The notes under the pieces are model-generated. The model saw only the letters and a program-made list of their open reading frames with translations. It was not told the origin of the DNA and made no database searches. Positions 9,101 to 15,483 of a DNA stretch of 64,000 nucleotides are shown piece after piece (within the stretch, counting starts at the first letter, position 1; each line of letters opens with the position of its first letter). The stretch covers positions 39,957,006 to 40,021,005 of the forward strand of contig CM068839.1 in the NCBI GenBank assembly GCA_028554795.2. Reading direction: 5' to 3'. Source of the stretch: Sinohyriopsis cumingii. Its lineage: Eukaryota; Mollusca; Bivalvia; Unionida; Unionidae. A program made the position numbers and the translations under genes.

Positions 9101-10180
9101 CAAGACCAAGCTTGTCAGCACAGCCAGGAAGAACGGGCCTTGACGGGAACCTGGGTCAGCGTAGAATTGTTCAAAGCTCTGGACATGGGATACCAACTGT
9201 TAGAAGTTTACGAAATTTGCCACTTTCCCAAGACACAACAATATCGCAAGGGTGACCCTACTCAGAAAGGCATTTTCGCCGACTACGTGGATGCCTTTTT
9301 GAAACTGAAGCAAGAAGCCAGCGGCTATCCTTCCTGGTGTCACACTCCCGAAGACCAAATAAAATTCAAAGAGAAATACTACGAACAAGAAGGCATCACT
9401 TTAGACCACATCGAGAAAAACGAAGGCAGGCGATCGTTTGCCAAAGTGATGTTAAATTGCTTGTGGGGTAAAATGGCACAACGACCGTGTTTACCCAAGA
9501 CGGAATATTTGACAGAACCTTCCCGCTACTTCCAGATGATTCACGACAAAACCAAATACATGAAACACGTGGACGTCGTTCAAGAGAATTTGATCTTGGT
9601 CAATTACGAAGAAGATCTGGACTTTGTACAAGACGACCCTTTTGGAAATGTCATCATTGCGGCTTACGTGACAGCTCATGCTCGCTTAAAATTGTACGAA
9701 GCTTTAGAACTGTTAGGGGAATGCGTCCTGTACTTTGACACGGACAGTTGCATTTACATCCATCACCCGATTCAACATCACCCTGACATCGAAGGAGACC
9801 GTTTAGGAGCCTGGACAGACGAGCATCCCGACGACAAGATTCTAAGTTTCGTCAGTGGTGGTCCCAAAAATTACGGCTACGAATACCGTGACAAACAAGG
9901 AGAAGTGCACACGACGTGCAAAGTGAAAGGACTGACTCTGAATTATCGTACCAGTCGAGTGGTCAACTTTGGCGTATTGAAAGAAGCCTTGCAATCGGGA
10001 GAGGATGGAAACTTTAAAGTGACCACCTATCAACCGAACAAGATTGTACGTTTACCCACTCATCACATCGTCAGTCGACCCTTGGAAAAAGTCTATCAAA
10101 TTGTATACCAAAAGCGAATTCGACTTCCCAATCATTTCACCTTACCGTATGGACACGTTGGTATAAAACATTGGTTGTAA
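6143..10180 (+). CDS. PolB: Protein-primed family B DNA polymerase, 1345 aa
   Basis: This enzyme replicates linear Polinton DNA from a protein primer. Exonuclease motifs: FFDFE with D471/E473, NFSGYD at 560-565, YCRSD at 685-689. Polymerase motifs: DVCSLYP at 912-918, the KVMLNCLWGK motif at about 1101-1110, and DTDS with D1199 and D1201. A Cys/His-rich zinc-finger-like block fills about residues 338-445. Between the exonuclease and palm lies a segment with D789, E801, FHGCPVCY and MWEHE near 852. This segment recurs in Polinton polymerases and looks like a restriction-endonuclease-type insertion; the fold is inferred. The N-terminal 300 residues are unassigned. All catalytic residues checked are present and the ORF is uninterrupted, so the enzyme looks functional. 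Confidence 0.97.
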   Translation: MKRSNSFEKKEEESKRQKRDLSSRTRAEILAQIHASDFEEDMSEPESEPSKPSSPPLVNPEKYYSIRETEKRSSRKFRTTAYTYTVKFKDFKAEVPLEKAEVFITEVWDSLLTALKRQCHPKEDDRLRLSIQHDGLKSPVWIEFSTPAELTASKVMDKIQHVQQSNDQFDITDGKATLDMTHVSPPQGTGRKKMLLVDDLRNTKKSLVRINNPHDQMCLARAIVVGRTYANKNDTVEWKRTWNTIQRSDRAKQRNEAELLLQQAGLSKDTPCGIPEMQKLQDALAPRYTLKVHPQEMRGPLLFRGQDFKDGKYIHLYQHDNHFDTITSITGFLGYGYNCEKCDHGYNNREQHKHCGSKCTGCLASSPCLSEEPVPCSTCLRTFVSPTCYQQHLKTQGSQKKCACQLLRLCSTCEQVIRTNNTKAHVCSGKKKCHICHHIVDLEHECYVQKYQSPTEKEDGHKKKGNFIFFDFECMQETGIYIPNFCVAHRACEKCIQEPIFSHCPHCSKIPGGREKIFRGPNTLADFAQWVLDPVDKTWSQEDIELYGDCHRHATVMAHNFSGYDGQFLLRYYTEHGTERPKVTLNGAKIIFMQVGQVQFKDSMSYLAMPLSRMPKTFGMTEMAKGYFPHFFNTEANQHAVLPHLPEAHYYDPDNMRTEQREAFYAWYQIHASDPFDFQEEMLKYCRSDVDILRRCCGKFRELFMEHGGVDPLKEACTIAKACSLVYRQRFMPENTVAVISPQTTHFVKRQYSVKALRWLHYLCDKEDKWIQHARNGGGEKTIGTYSVDGWDLENPKIVYEFNGCLFHGCPVCYPDRGTKNQFLQRTMEDLYQDTCQRRLKLEQQGYQVVEMWEHEYDHRMKTDPEFKRLVESYQFMDPLNPRDSLYGGRTNATCLLYQADEEKGEEIKYLDVCSLYPYVCKYCRFPVGHPQLLTEHIDLKNIRQYEGLIKCKVLPPTNLYHPVLPHHCQGKLMFPLCRTCAETCNQDQACQHSQEERALTGTWVSVELFKALDMGYQLLEVYEICHFPKTQQYRKGDPTQKGIFADYVDAFLKLKQEASGYPSWCHTPEDQIKFKEKYYEQEGITLDHIEKNEGRRSFAKVMLNCLWGKMAQRPCLPKTEYLTEPSRYFQMIHDKTKYMKHVDVVQENLILVNYEEDLDFVQDDPFGNVIIAAYVTAHARLKLYEALELLGECVLYFDTDSCIYIHHPIQHHPDIEGDRLGAWTDEHPDDKILSFVSGGPKNYGYEYRDKQGEVHTTCKVKGLTLNYRTSRVVNFGVLKEALQSGEDGNFKVTTYQPNKIVRLPTHHIVSRPLEKVYQIVYQKRIRLPNHFTLPYGHVGIKHWL

Positions 10181-10204
10181 GAGGATAGTTACCCCACTAG
10201 AAAG

Positions 10205-10663
10205 ATGACTTCGCCACAGCAAGAATCGAGTGAGAAACCCGATGAGAACTCCAAGTTCAAACCCTACCATTTTCCAGTCTTCTTACCTGACTATTGTCAT
10301 TGTGCCCGTCGATTGGACACGTTTCAGAAATGGCCTACGGATAGGGAAGGATTACCTTCTTCACATGTTTTAGCTAGAACAGGATTTGTCTACTTGGGAC
10401 CTGAGTCAGGATTGGGATACGAGGTACAGTGTTTCGCTTGCGGACTGAAGTTACGAATGGATCTATGTATCTATAAAGATTCAGCTATTCTGGAACATAC
10501 TCGATGGTCTCCGCACTGCCCTTACCTTTCTATGGCCTTTCCACCCATCACACTACGGTACAATGTTGACGGTACCTTAGAGACGGTACCTTCCAGAACA
10601 GGACATAAAAAACGTAAAAAAGGAAAGATGTACAAGCTGGAGACTGCATTGAGACTAGTATAA
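10205..10663 (+). CDS. BIR-domain (IAP-like) protein, 152 aa
   Basis: A single BIR domain spans about residues 24-108: an RLDTFQKW start, ARTGFVYLG in the middle, then zinc ligands C76, C79, H98 and C105. The C-to-H spacing is 18 instead of the usual 16, and the usual Trp after CG is not evident. BIR domains bind caspases or IAP antagonists, so an anti-apoptotic or immune-modulating role is plausible. There is no RING finger. The tail is short and lysine-rich. It lies 24 bp after the polymerase stop, and its own stop codon is embedded in the TATA box of the next gene. It is one of two BIR genes, probably paralogues captured from a host IAP. Confidence 0.88.
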   Translation: MTSPQQESSEKPDENSKFKPYHFPVFLPDYCHCARRLDTFQKWPTDREGLPSSHVLARTGFVYLGPESGLGYEVQCFACGLKLRMDLCIYKDSAILEHTRWSPHCPYLSMAFPPITLRYNVDGTLETVPSRTGHKKRKKGKMYKLETALRLV

Positions 10664-10667
10664 AAAA
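10659..10667 (+). promoter_or_regulatory. TATA box overlapping the stop codon of the first BIR gene
   Basis: TATAAAAAA contains the TAA stop of the upstream gene (10661-10663). It lies about 55-60 bp before the ATG of the second BIR gene (10722). The same overlap occurs at 14983 and, more weakly, at 15430. Confidence 0.6.
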
Positions 10668-10721
10668 GGGCTATGGTCAAGATCGATAGTTCATTGTGAC
10701 TACCAAGACCGAGCGAACAAG

Positions 10722-11459
10722 ATGAATACTTTGAAAGAGACATCGTTCCAGTTTGGGGATTGTAAAAAAGTTGTATCTTCCTCTAGTGTGACTAATATTG
10801 GATGGATAAGACCCATGCATTGCGACGGAAAATGTCCGGAAGGAAACTGCGATTGTCCATGTGGTTACCATTGTAATTGCGTAACGGAGTTTGCAGACGA
10901 GTGCGATTGTGAGCCTTGCGATGGATACGATGCTGTACCTTGTGACCTGAGCGATGCCGTAAAGCATCATGGGAACTTTGTTCTCACTGCCCCTATCATG
11001 GAAAGTGATGCTGTGCGTGTCAAACCTGAGGGATGCGAAAGCGATGCCGCTCGTCCTCTTAGACATTTTACCGGGTTTAAAGGGGAATGTCGACCTTCAC
11101 GTTTACCTCCCTACGGATGTCATCCAGCCCTGAGCAAACTCCTGTTCCTGTCACCCAACCCTCATCGAAACGAACCTGTGAAAGACGAATATTCGTTTCC
11201 TGTGCGTTTGTCGGAATACTGCGACTTTGAAAATCGTCTTCAATCGTTCAAAGGAAAATGGCCTAAGTATCTGGGAGGACCGACCCCCGAAGAATTAGCC
11301 AGAGCCGGATTTTTCTACTTGGGCGAAGGAGATAAAGTCAAGTGCTTCAGTTGCGGTGTGTCACTTCACCACTGGCAACCGCAAGATTCGGCCTACGTTG
11401 AACATGCTCGATGGTCACCGAATTGTCATTACTTACCTTTAGTGGGACCGAGACATTGA
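10722..11459 (+). CDS. Cys-rich plus BIR-domain protein, 245 aa
   Basis: The C-terminal BIR domain (about residues 160-240) is canonical, with zinc ligands C208, C211, H228 and C235 (CX2CX16HX6C) and the W218/D222 groove region. The first 75 residues hold at least eleven cysteines in closely spaced pairs and triplets between positions 34 and 74, resembling a metallothionein-like or knotted metal-binding segment. A linker of about 80 residues joins the two. There is no RING finger, so ubiquitin ligase activity would need a partner. The start is taken at the ATG about 55 bp after the TATA box. It is probably an inhibitor of cell death, with the Cys-rich part of unknown use. Confidence 0.88.
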   Translation: MNTLKETSFQFGDCKKVVSSSSVTNIGWIRPMHCDGKCPEGNCDCPCGYHCNCVTEFADECDCEPCDGYDAVPCDLSDAVKHHGNFVLTAPIMESDAVRVKPEGCESDAARPLRHFTGFKGECRPSRLPPYGCHPALSKLLFLSPNPHRNEPVKDEYSFPVRLSEYCDFENRLQSFKGKWPKYLGGPTPEELARAGFFYLGEGDKVKCFSCGVSLHHWQPQDSAYVEHARWSPNCHYLPLVGPRH

Positions 11460-11487
11460 AGTAACTTCTTACCATAATAATTTGTTC

Positions 11488-11943
11488 ATGGATACTTTAC
11501 AAGAGAACATTCGTGCTTTGCCTGTGGAGTTGAGAGAACGCATTTACCGAGAGCTGGTCAAAATACAAGTGAAACGTAAAGAACAATTGCATCCGTTACG
11601 TCACCGGTGTTTGAACCACTGGTACCTTCAGGCTATACAAGGACTGATTGAGTTGAAAGTGTTCCATTGGACAGACATTGATCAACGACCTCCTGGTTAT
11701 AAAAAGGAATGGTTTGGTATTGACGATTCTATCTACTACATTGTAAACGTACTGCATCGAATTTCAGAGGAAGAGTTAACGAATTACCAACATCTTTCAC
11801 GCAATGTCAGCTTGGTGAAAGAGGAAACTTCTGAACGAATTGCAATGTGTAGATTAGTGGTGAAACGATTTAGATTCGACAATGAATTAAAACCATGTTT
11901 GTGCAAACAGTACATTTCTTGTGTCAGACCAAAGAGGATTTAG
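11488..11943 (+). CDS. F-box-like protein A, 151 aa
   Basis: The first true ATG is at 11488. The N-terminus reads ENIRALPVELRERIYRELV, with LPxELxxxIxxxL spacing like an F-box or related Cullin-adaptor helix. The rest, rich in aromatic and charged residues, is not recognised. An immediate tandem paralogue (11956-12474) is almost identical over the first 100 bp and then diverges fast, though it keeps short shared words (NYQHL/DYQHL, FRF). A substrate-adaptor role with a variable target-binding C-terminus would fit this pattern, but the F-box assignment rests on a short motif. Confidence 0.7.
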   Translation: MDTLQENIRALPVELRERIYRELVKIQVKRKEQLHPLRHRCLNHWYLQAIQGLIELKVFHWTDIDQRPPGYKKEWFGIDDSIYYIVNVLHRISEEELTNYQHLSRNVSLVKEETSERIAMCRLVVKRFRFDNELKPCLCKQYISCVRPKRI

Positions 11944-11955
11944 TATGACCTATTC

Positions 11956-12474
11956 ATGGATACTTTACAAGAGAACATTCGTGCTTTGCCTGTGGAGTTG
12001 AGAGAACGCATTTACCGAGAGCTGGTCAAAATACAAGTCAAACGTAAAGAACAATTGTATCCGATACGTCACCAGATCTTTAACCACTGGTACCTGAATG
12101 GTATAAGAGAACTGATTCGTCAGAAATTCTTTCAATGGTCAGACATTGTTCAAAACTTTGAGGTCGCTAATGATCGACATGTTCATGATTATGGTTACTT
12201 CGAGATTCACCTACAGCAATACATTGAGGAAGACAAGGTAAAGGATTACCAACATTTGTTACGTGGAATCTACTTAGCGGAAGAGGAAACACCTAAACGA
12301 ACTCTGACGTTTCGGTTACAGTATGCAAGATTTAGATTCCCTACTGGAGAACGAAGATCTCTGGCTAGAAAGTACGTGTATTGCATCCAAAAAAAAGAGA
12401 ATATAAAAACAGGCTGCCATGCCACGGTTTATGTCACATGTCATCCAACAGATTCCGTGGAAGGAACTCAATGA
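11956..12474 (+). CDS. F-box-like protein B, 172 aa
   Basis: Tandem paralogue of the preceding gene. It starts 12 bp after that gene's stop and shares the same TTCATGGATACTTTACAAGA start region. The N-terminal 35 residues are nearly identical to protein A; the remainder is only distantly similar. The last 55 bases overlap, in another frame, the small ORF beginning at 12419. The role is inferred as for protein A. Confidence 0.7.
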   Translation: MDTLQENIRALPVELRERIYRELVKIQVKRKEQLYPIRHQIFNHWYLNGIRELIRQKFFQWSDIVQNFEVANDRHVHDYGYFEIHLQQYIEEDKVKDYQHLLRGIYLAEEETPKRTLTFRLQYARFRFPTGERRSLARKYVYCIQKKENIKTGCHATVYVTCHPTDSVEGTQ

Positions 12475-12643
12475 CCATATTCAAACCGTGGATCATTACC
12501 ATCAATTATTACAAGAACTGTATCCATTCAATTTGGGACGACAATTGGTGTGTGTCTTAGTGACTTGTTTCTTGGGATTTCGTTTACCAGCCGATTCTTT
12601 GTGGACTCTTTACGATCAGTACTTACCACCTCCATGGCCTTAA
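12419..12643 (+). CDS. Small ORF of unknown function, 74 aa
   Basis: The ATG at 12419 overlaps the 3' end of F-box-like gene B and the ORF stops at 12643, overlapping the ATG at 12634. A TATA-like ATATAAAAA lies only about 10 bp upstream of the ATG. The sequence has a hydrophobic stretch (VCVLVTCFLGF) and a Pro/Trp end. No family is recognised. It may be part of a gene whose frame I cannot resolve, or a chance ORF. Confidence 0.35.
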   Translation: MPRFMSHVIQQIPWKELNDHIQTVDHYHQLLQELYPFNLGRQLVCVLVTCFLGFRLPADSLWTLYDQYLPPPWP

Positions 12644-12957
12644 ATGGTCACGAAAAACTAATTTTGCTCAAAGCCTTGCGTTTTCATCTGGATACTTCTC
12701 GACCTCAACAGGAAAAAAAGATTCGTCAACTTTTAGCTACCCAAGACGTGTATGACGATGTGTGTGTAGCTTGTGACTTACATCCCCATTGGACAGATGT
12801 CCGTGCCTGGAAAGAATGGGGTTTTGAGGCTTGGACCCAAGAAGTGGCCCAGTATGCACGAGAGTTGTTCAAGGAAAAAAGTTACTTTTCAACCCGTGTT
12901 AGTGACGGTGCCAGAAGAACCCGTCACCCAGGACAGGACTGTCGTCGACAGACCTGA
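12634..12957 (+). CDS. Small helical protein of unknown function, 107 aa
   Basis: Starts at the ATG in CTCCATGG, overlapping the end of the previous ORF. The N-terminal 90 residues are rich in Leu, Trp and charged residues and look helical (HEKLILLKALRFHL; AWKEWGFEAW). The C-terminus is basic. The block sits beside two BIR genes, so a helical death-domain or Bcl-2-like fold was considered, but no diagnostic motif is visible. It shares DNA with the next ORF in another frame. Confidence 0.45.
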   Translation: MALNGHEKLILLKALRFHLDTSRPQQEKKIRQLLATQDVYDDVCVACDLHPHWTDVRAWKEWGFEAWTQEVAQYARELFKEKSYFSTRVSDGARRTRHPGQDCRRQT

Positions 12958-13147
12958 AAGACCCTTTCGGGAGGACACTTGTGTGACCTTACCCCCTACT
13001 ATAGAACTGGTTAGAACATTACCCAAAAGATGTGGTTGTTGTACAGACACTTGTGTTTATTCCACGTTCATCGTTATCATGTGCCTTTTATCCTTGTACT
13101 TAAGCCTTTGGCTTTTATGTATTTTTGTCTTTCGTATTCATGTTTGA
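12797..13147 (+). CDS. Tail-anchored membrane protein candidate, about 116 aa
   Basis: The C-terminus contains a strong single membrane helix (FIVIMCLLSLYLSLWLLCIF) with only a few residues after it, typical of tail-anchored proteins. A Cys-rich patch (CGCCTDTC) precedes it. Upstream the frame overlaps the 107-aa ORF, so only the part after about 12957 is unshared. The ATG at 12797 is the first in frame; 12854 is an alternative. It is followed by AATAAA at 13160. Confidence 0.5.
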   Translation: MSVPGKNGVLRLGPKKWPSMHESCSRKKVTFQPVLVTVPEEPVTQDRTVVDRPERPFREDTCVTLPPTIELVRTLPKRCGCCTDTCVYSTFIVIMCLLSLYLSLWLLCIFVFRIHV

Positions 13148-13159
13148 TAAAAAACATTC

Positions 13160-13165
13160 AATAAA
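13160..13165 (+). terminator. AATAAA polyadenylation signal
   Basis: AATAAA sits 12 bp after the stop at 13147, with a GT-rich stretch just downstream. It closes the PolB-to-membrane-protein block with ordinary poly(A) processing. Confidence 0.65.
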
Positions 13166-13180
13166 CGTGTTCTGAAAAAG

Positions 13181-13188
13181 TATATAAA
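13181..13188 (+). promoter_or_regulatory. TATA box of the packaging ATPase gene
   Basis: TATATAAA lies about 50 bp before the Kozak-type ACCATGG at 13236. It directly follows the poly(A) signal of the previous block. Confidence 0.65.
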
Positions 13189-13235
13189 CTCTTGTCTTGT
13201 TTGTTTTTCGTGTCACAAGTGACATTTCTCACACC

Positions 13236-14987
13236 ATGGCTACCTCTGCTGTCTCTGCTCCCTCTTCCTCTACTGTCAAAGTCATCGACGAACATTTAGA
13301 TCGTGCCAGTTGGGAGGCTTTATATCTTCGCCATCCCTTTAACATGCTCATTGCTGGACCTAGCGGTTCTGGCAAAACCGAATTCGTCAAACGTTTGATC
13401 GAACATAAACATCATTTGATCGATCGGCCCCCTCAAAGGATCGTGTGGTGTTACAAAGAGTGGCAATCGGCGTACAGCCTCTTGCGAGAAAGTCAAGGCG
13501 ATTCCATCGTGTTTGTGGAAGGCATTCCTAAAGAAGATGACGGCATCGTCTCTGACTCCCGTCAAACCCATTTGGTCATTTTCGACGACATGTTAGGAGA
13601 AGACGAAGAAGAAATTAAATTGTGGTTTACGCGCAAAGGGCATCACCGTAATGCCAGTGTCGTTTACATCACACAAAATTTGTTTCAACAAAGTAAAGCC
13701 CATCGCACCATCAGTCTCAATGCGCATTACGTGGTCTTGTTTAAAAGCCCTCGAGATAAATCGCAAGTGCAAGTCTTAGCCAAACAGTTAGGAACGCCTT
13801 GGCTAACTCAGGCGTACGACGATGCCACTCAAACGCCACACGCCTATTTACTCGTCGATTTGAAACCTACGACCCCCGAGGATTCGCGATTTCGTACCCA
13901 CTTGTTTCACCACTGGTGCCAAGACGGAGGGCCTGTCCTGTACACGTCTCCGTCCTCGACTTCATTTCACTCCCCATCAAAAAAATCTATAAAAACCTCA
14001 GACCCTTTTTCGTCTGTCTCACACAGTGTGAACATGACGTCCCTTCAGTCGCATCTTCCCGTCAAATTGATTCGTGCCTTGTATGGCATCAGTCGAGAAA
14101 AAGACCCACAAACACGAGCTCGTGTCTTAGAAGCTAGTCTCAAAGAAGTCTTACGATGGTTCACGGTGACGGCACGTCAATTACTCCAAGGAATCATTCA
14201 GATTCCTCATCAAACCAAACGCTTTTTCGATCGAAACAAAGTCGCTTTGGTCCAACTGGCCGATCCCCGCATCGACACTCAAACCAAAAAACAAATCATT
14301 TTGAAACCTGGAGGGAGCGGTACTCTAGGAGGGGTCATCATTCGCTCACTCTTAAGATGGGATCCTAATGCCCCCAAAGTTATCCCCAAGACAAAAGTCC
14401 AACGAAGCCCCAAGAAGAAAAAGAAAAAGACCAGGTCCCCAAGAAGAATAACTTCTCCAGTGGCAGGACCCTCCTCTTACCAGACACCACCCCGGAAAAA
14501 GAAAAGAAGCCCCCAGAAAAAGAAACAGAGAAAAAGTCCTCAGAAAAAGAAAAGTCCACAGAAGAAAACTAGTCGCAAGAGAGGCACTTCGGCCAGGACG
14601 CAACCTTACACTCGCAAACCACGACCTGTCACAGCGGTGACTGCGTCTCCGGCAGCCTCACGTTTGTCCACTTCTCCGTTAATGACACCCAGAACTGAAG
14701 AGTACTTGGAGACGTTGATCACACCAAGAACTTCTCCGTTGATGACCCCCAAAAGAACTTCCCCAGTGGCAGGACCCTCCAATTTAGCGGCAGTGGCTGC
14801 TGCTCACAAAGTACCTTCTCCCAAAATCAAAGTCCATGAAAGATCGGGCATGTTACAAAGTTTACTGGATTTGTCCAAGCAAGAACTGGCTCGATTTAGT
14901 CCGTTACGTACCCCTGCACGACGTGTCATGCCTGTCCTCAAACTGATACGACGTAAAGACAATCAGTGGCGACGCGTTCCAGTATAA
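13236..14987 (+). CDS. FtsK/HerA packaging ATPase fused to a basic core-protein-like module, 583 aa
   Basis: Residues 1-240 are the Polinton genome-packaging ATPase, with Walker A GPSGSGKT (41-48) and Walker B LVIFDD (113-118). The ATG in ACCATGG at 13236 is the start; the frame is open slightly upstream but without ATG. The usual protein ends near here. This ORF runs on through Met267 into a second module (about 267-380) whose pattern (LLQGIIQIP, then KK and a GG-rich end) resembles the pX-like protein encoded at 15046-15434. A Lys/Ser/Pro-rich tail with repeated SPKK/SPQKK motifs, like histone H1 DNA-binding tails, completes it. A TATA box at 13987-13995 lies 39-47 bp before Met267. The C-terminal module is therefore probably also made as a separate DNA-condensing virion protein from an internal promoter. 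Confidence 0.9.
   Translation: MATSAVSAPSSSTVKVIDEHLDRASWEALYLRHPFNMLIAGPSGSGKTEFVKRLIEHKHHLIDRPPQRIVWCYKEWQSAYSLLRESQGDSIVFVEGIPKEDDGIVSDSRQTHLVIFDDMLGEDEEEIKLWFTRKGHHRNASVVYITQNLFQQSKAHRTISLNAHYVVLFKSPRDKSQVQVLAKQLGTPWLTQAYDDATQTPHAYLLVDLKPTTPEDSRFRTHLFHHWCQDGGPVLYTSPSSTSFHSPSKKSIKTSDPFSSVSHSVNMTSLQSHLPVKLIRALYGISREKDPQTRARVLEASLKEVLRWFTVTARQLLQGIIQIPHQTKRFFDRNKVALVQLADPRIDTQTKKQIILKPGGSGTLGGVIIRSLLRWDPNAPKVIPKTKVQRSPKKKKKKTRSPRRITSPVAGPSSYQTPPRKKKRSPQKKKQRKSPQKKKSPQKKTSRKRGTSARTQPYTRKPRPVTAVTASPAASRLSTSPLMTPRTEEYLETLITPRTSPLMTPKRTSPVAGPSNLAAVAAAHKVPSPKIKVHERSGMLQSLLDLSKQELARFSPLRTPARRVMPVLKLIRRKDNQWRRVPV
13987..13995 (+). promoter_or_regulatory. Internal TATA box within the ATPase ORF
   Basis: CTATAAAAA lies in frame with, and inside, the long ORF, 39-47 bp before the ATG at 14034 (AACATGACG). 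The spacing equals that of other genes in this element, which suggests independent transcription of the 316-residue basic module. Confidence 0.5.
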
Positions 14988-14992
14988 AAAAG
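14983..14992 (+). promoter_or_regulatory. TATA box overlapping the ATPase stop codon
   Basis: TATAAAAAAG includes the TAA stop of the ATPase ORF (14985-14987). It is about 55-60 bp before the ATG at 15046. Confidence 0.6.
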
Positions 14993-15045
14993 GCCTGTGA
15001 CCAAGTAGGGTATCAGTGTTTTTAGGTGCTCCTAAAGACTCAAAG

Positions 15046-15434
15046 ATGTCACCCTCCAGAAAACCCCAAGGAAAGAAAAGGAAAGGACTGCCACCACGTT
15101 TAGCCAAACATGGGGACCTGTTATCTGTCCTGTCCAAAGCTTCTCCACCCCTACGAAAAAAAAACTCATTCAAACGGCCTCCAAAGAGGTCATCGATACC
15201 GTGTGCGAATGTTGTTTGAACGTTTTGAAAGGCACGATCCCTTTGTCCAAACACCAGAAACAATGCTTAGGCAAACATCGTCACGTTCTTCGCCAAATGG
15301 TTCGAAAGAAAATTCCCATTCGTCAAAAAAAGAAGATGTTGGTCCAACGTGGAGGCATTTTACCTCTCTTGTTAGGCCCCATACTGAAAGGAGTCTTGGG
15401 AACCATGTTGGGAGGACTGGTGGGAGCAAGATAA
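15046..15434 (+). CDS. pX-like small virion protein, split between two frames
   Basis: The ATG at 15046 opens a basic N-terminal part (MSPSRKPQGKKRKG). That frame alone would end at 15219 after 57 aa. The conserved Polinton pX-like core (CCLNVLKG, then basic residues, then a glycine/leucine-rich hydrophobic end after QRGG) is in the -1 frame, open from before 15165 to the stop at 15434 with no upstream ATG. The frames meet at A9 (15156-15164). There AAAAAAC at 15159-15165 is phased exactly as a -1 slippery heptamer, and a 6-bp hairpin follows at 15176-15191. It could be programmed frameshifting, an indel mutation or an assembly error. The known family is a small membrane-active or core virion protein. 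Confidence 0.65.
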
Positions 15435-15439
15435 AAAGG
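15430..15439 (+). promoter_or_regulatory. TATA-like box overlapping the pX-like stop codon
   Basis: GATAAAAAGG includes the TAA stop at 15432-15434. It is about 50 bp before the ATG at 15484. It is a weaker match to TATA than the others. Confidence 0.45.
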
Positions 15440-15483
15440 CCCTCGGAAGTCCCAAGATCTCAGAATTGACCCCTGACAACCCC

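Noticed and set aside
7424-9388. Several ORFs of 60-110 codons antisense to or out of frame with PolB
   Set aside because: They mirror the codon structure of the polymerase gene and have no promoter or protein signature.
11482-11487. Earlier starts for several genes (11482, 13197, 15466, 17236, 21758)
   Set aside because: These positions are TTG or GTG. In a eukaryotic element the first downstream ATG in good context was used instead.
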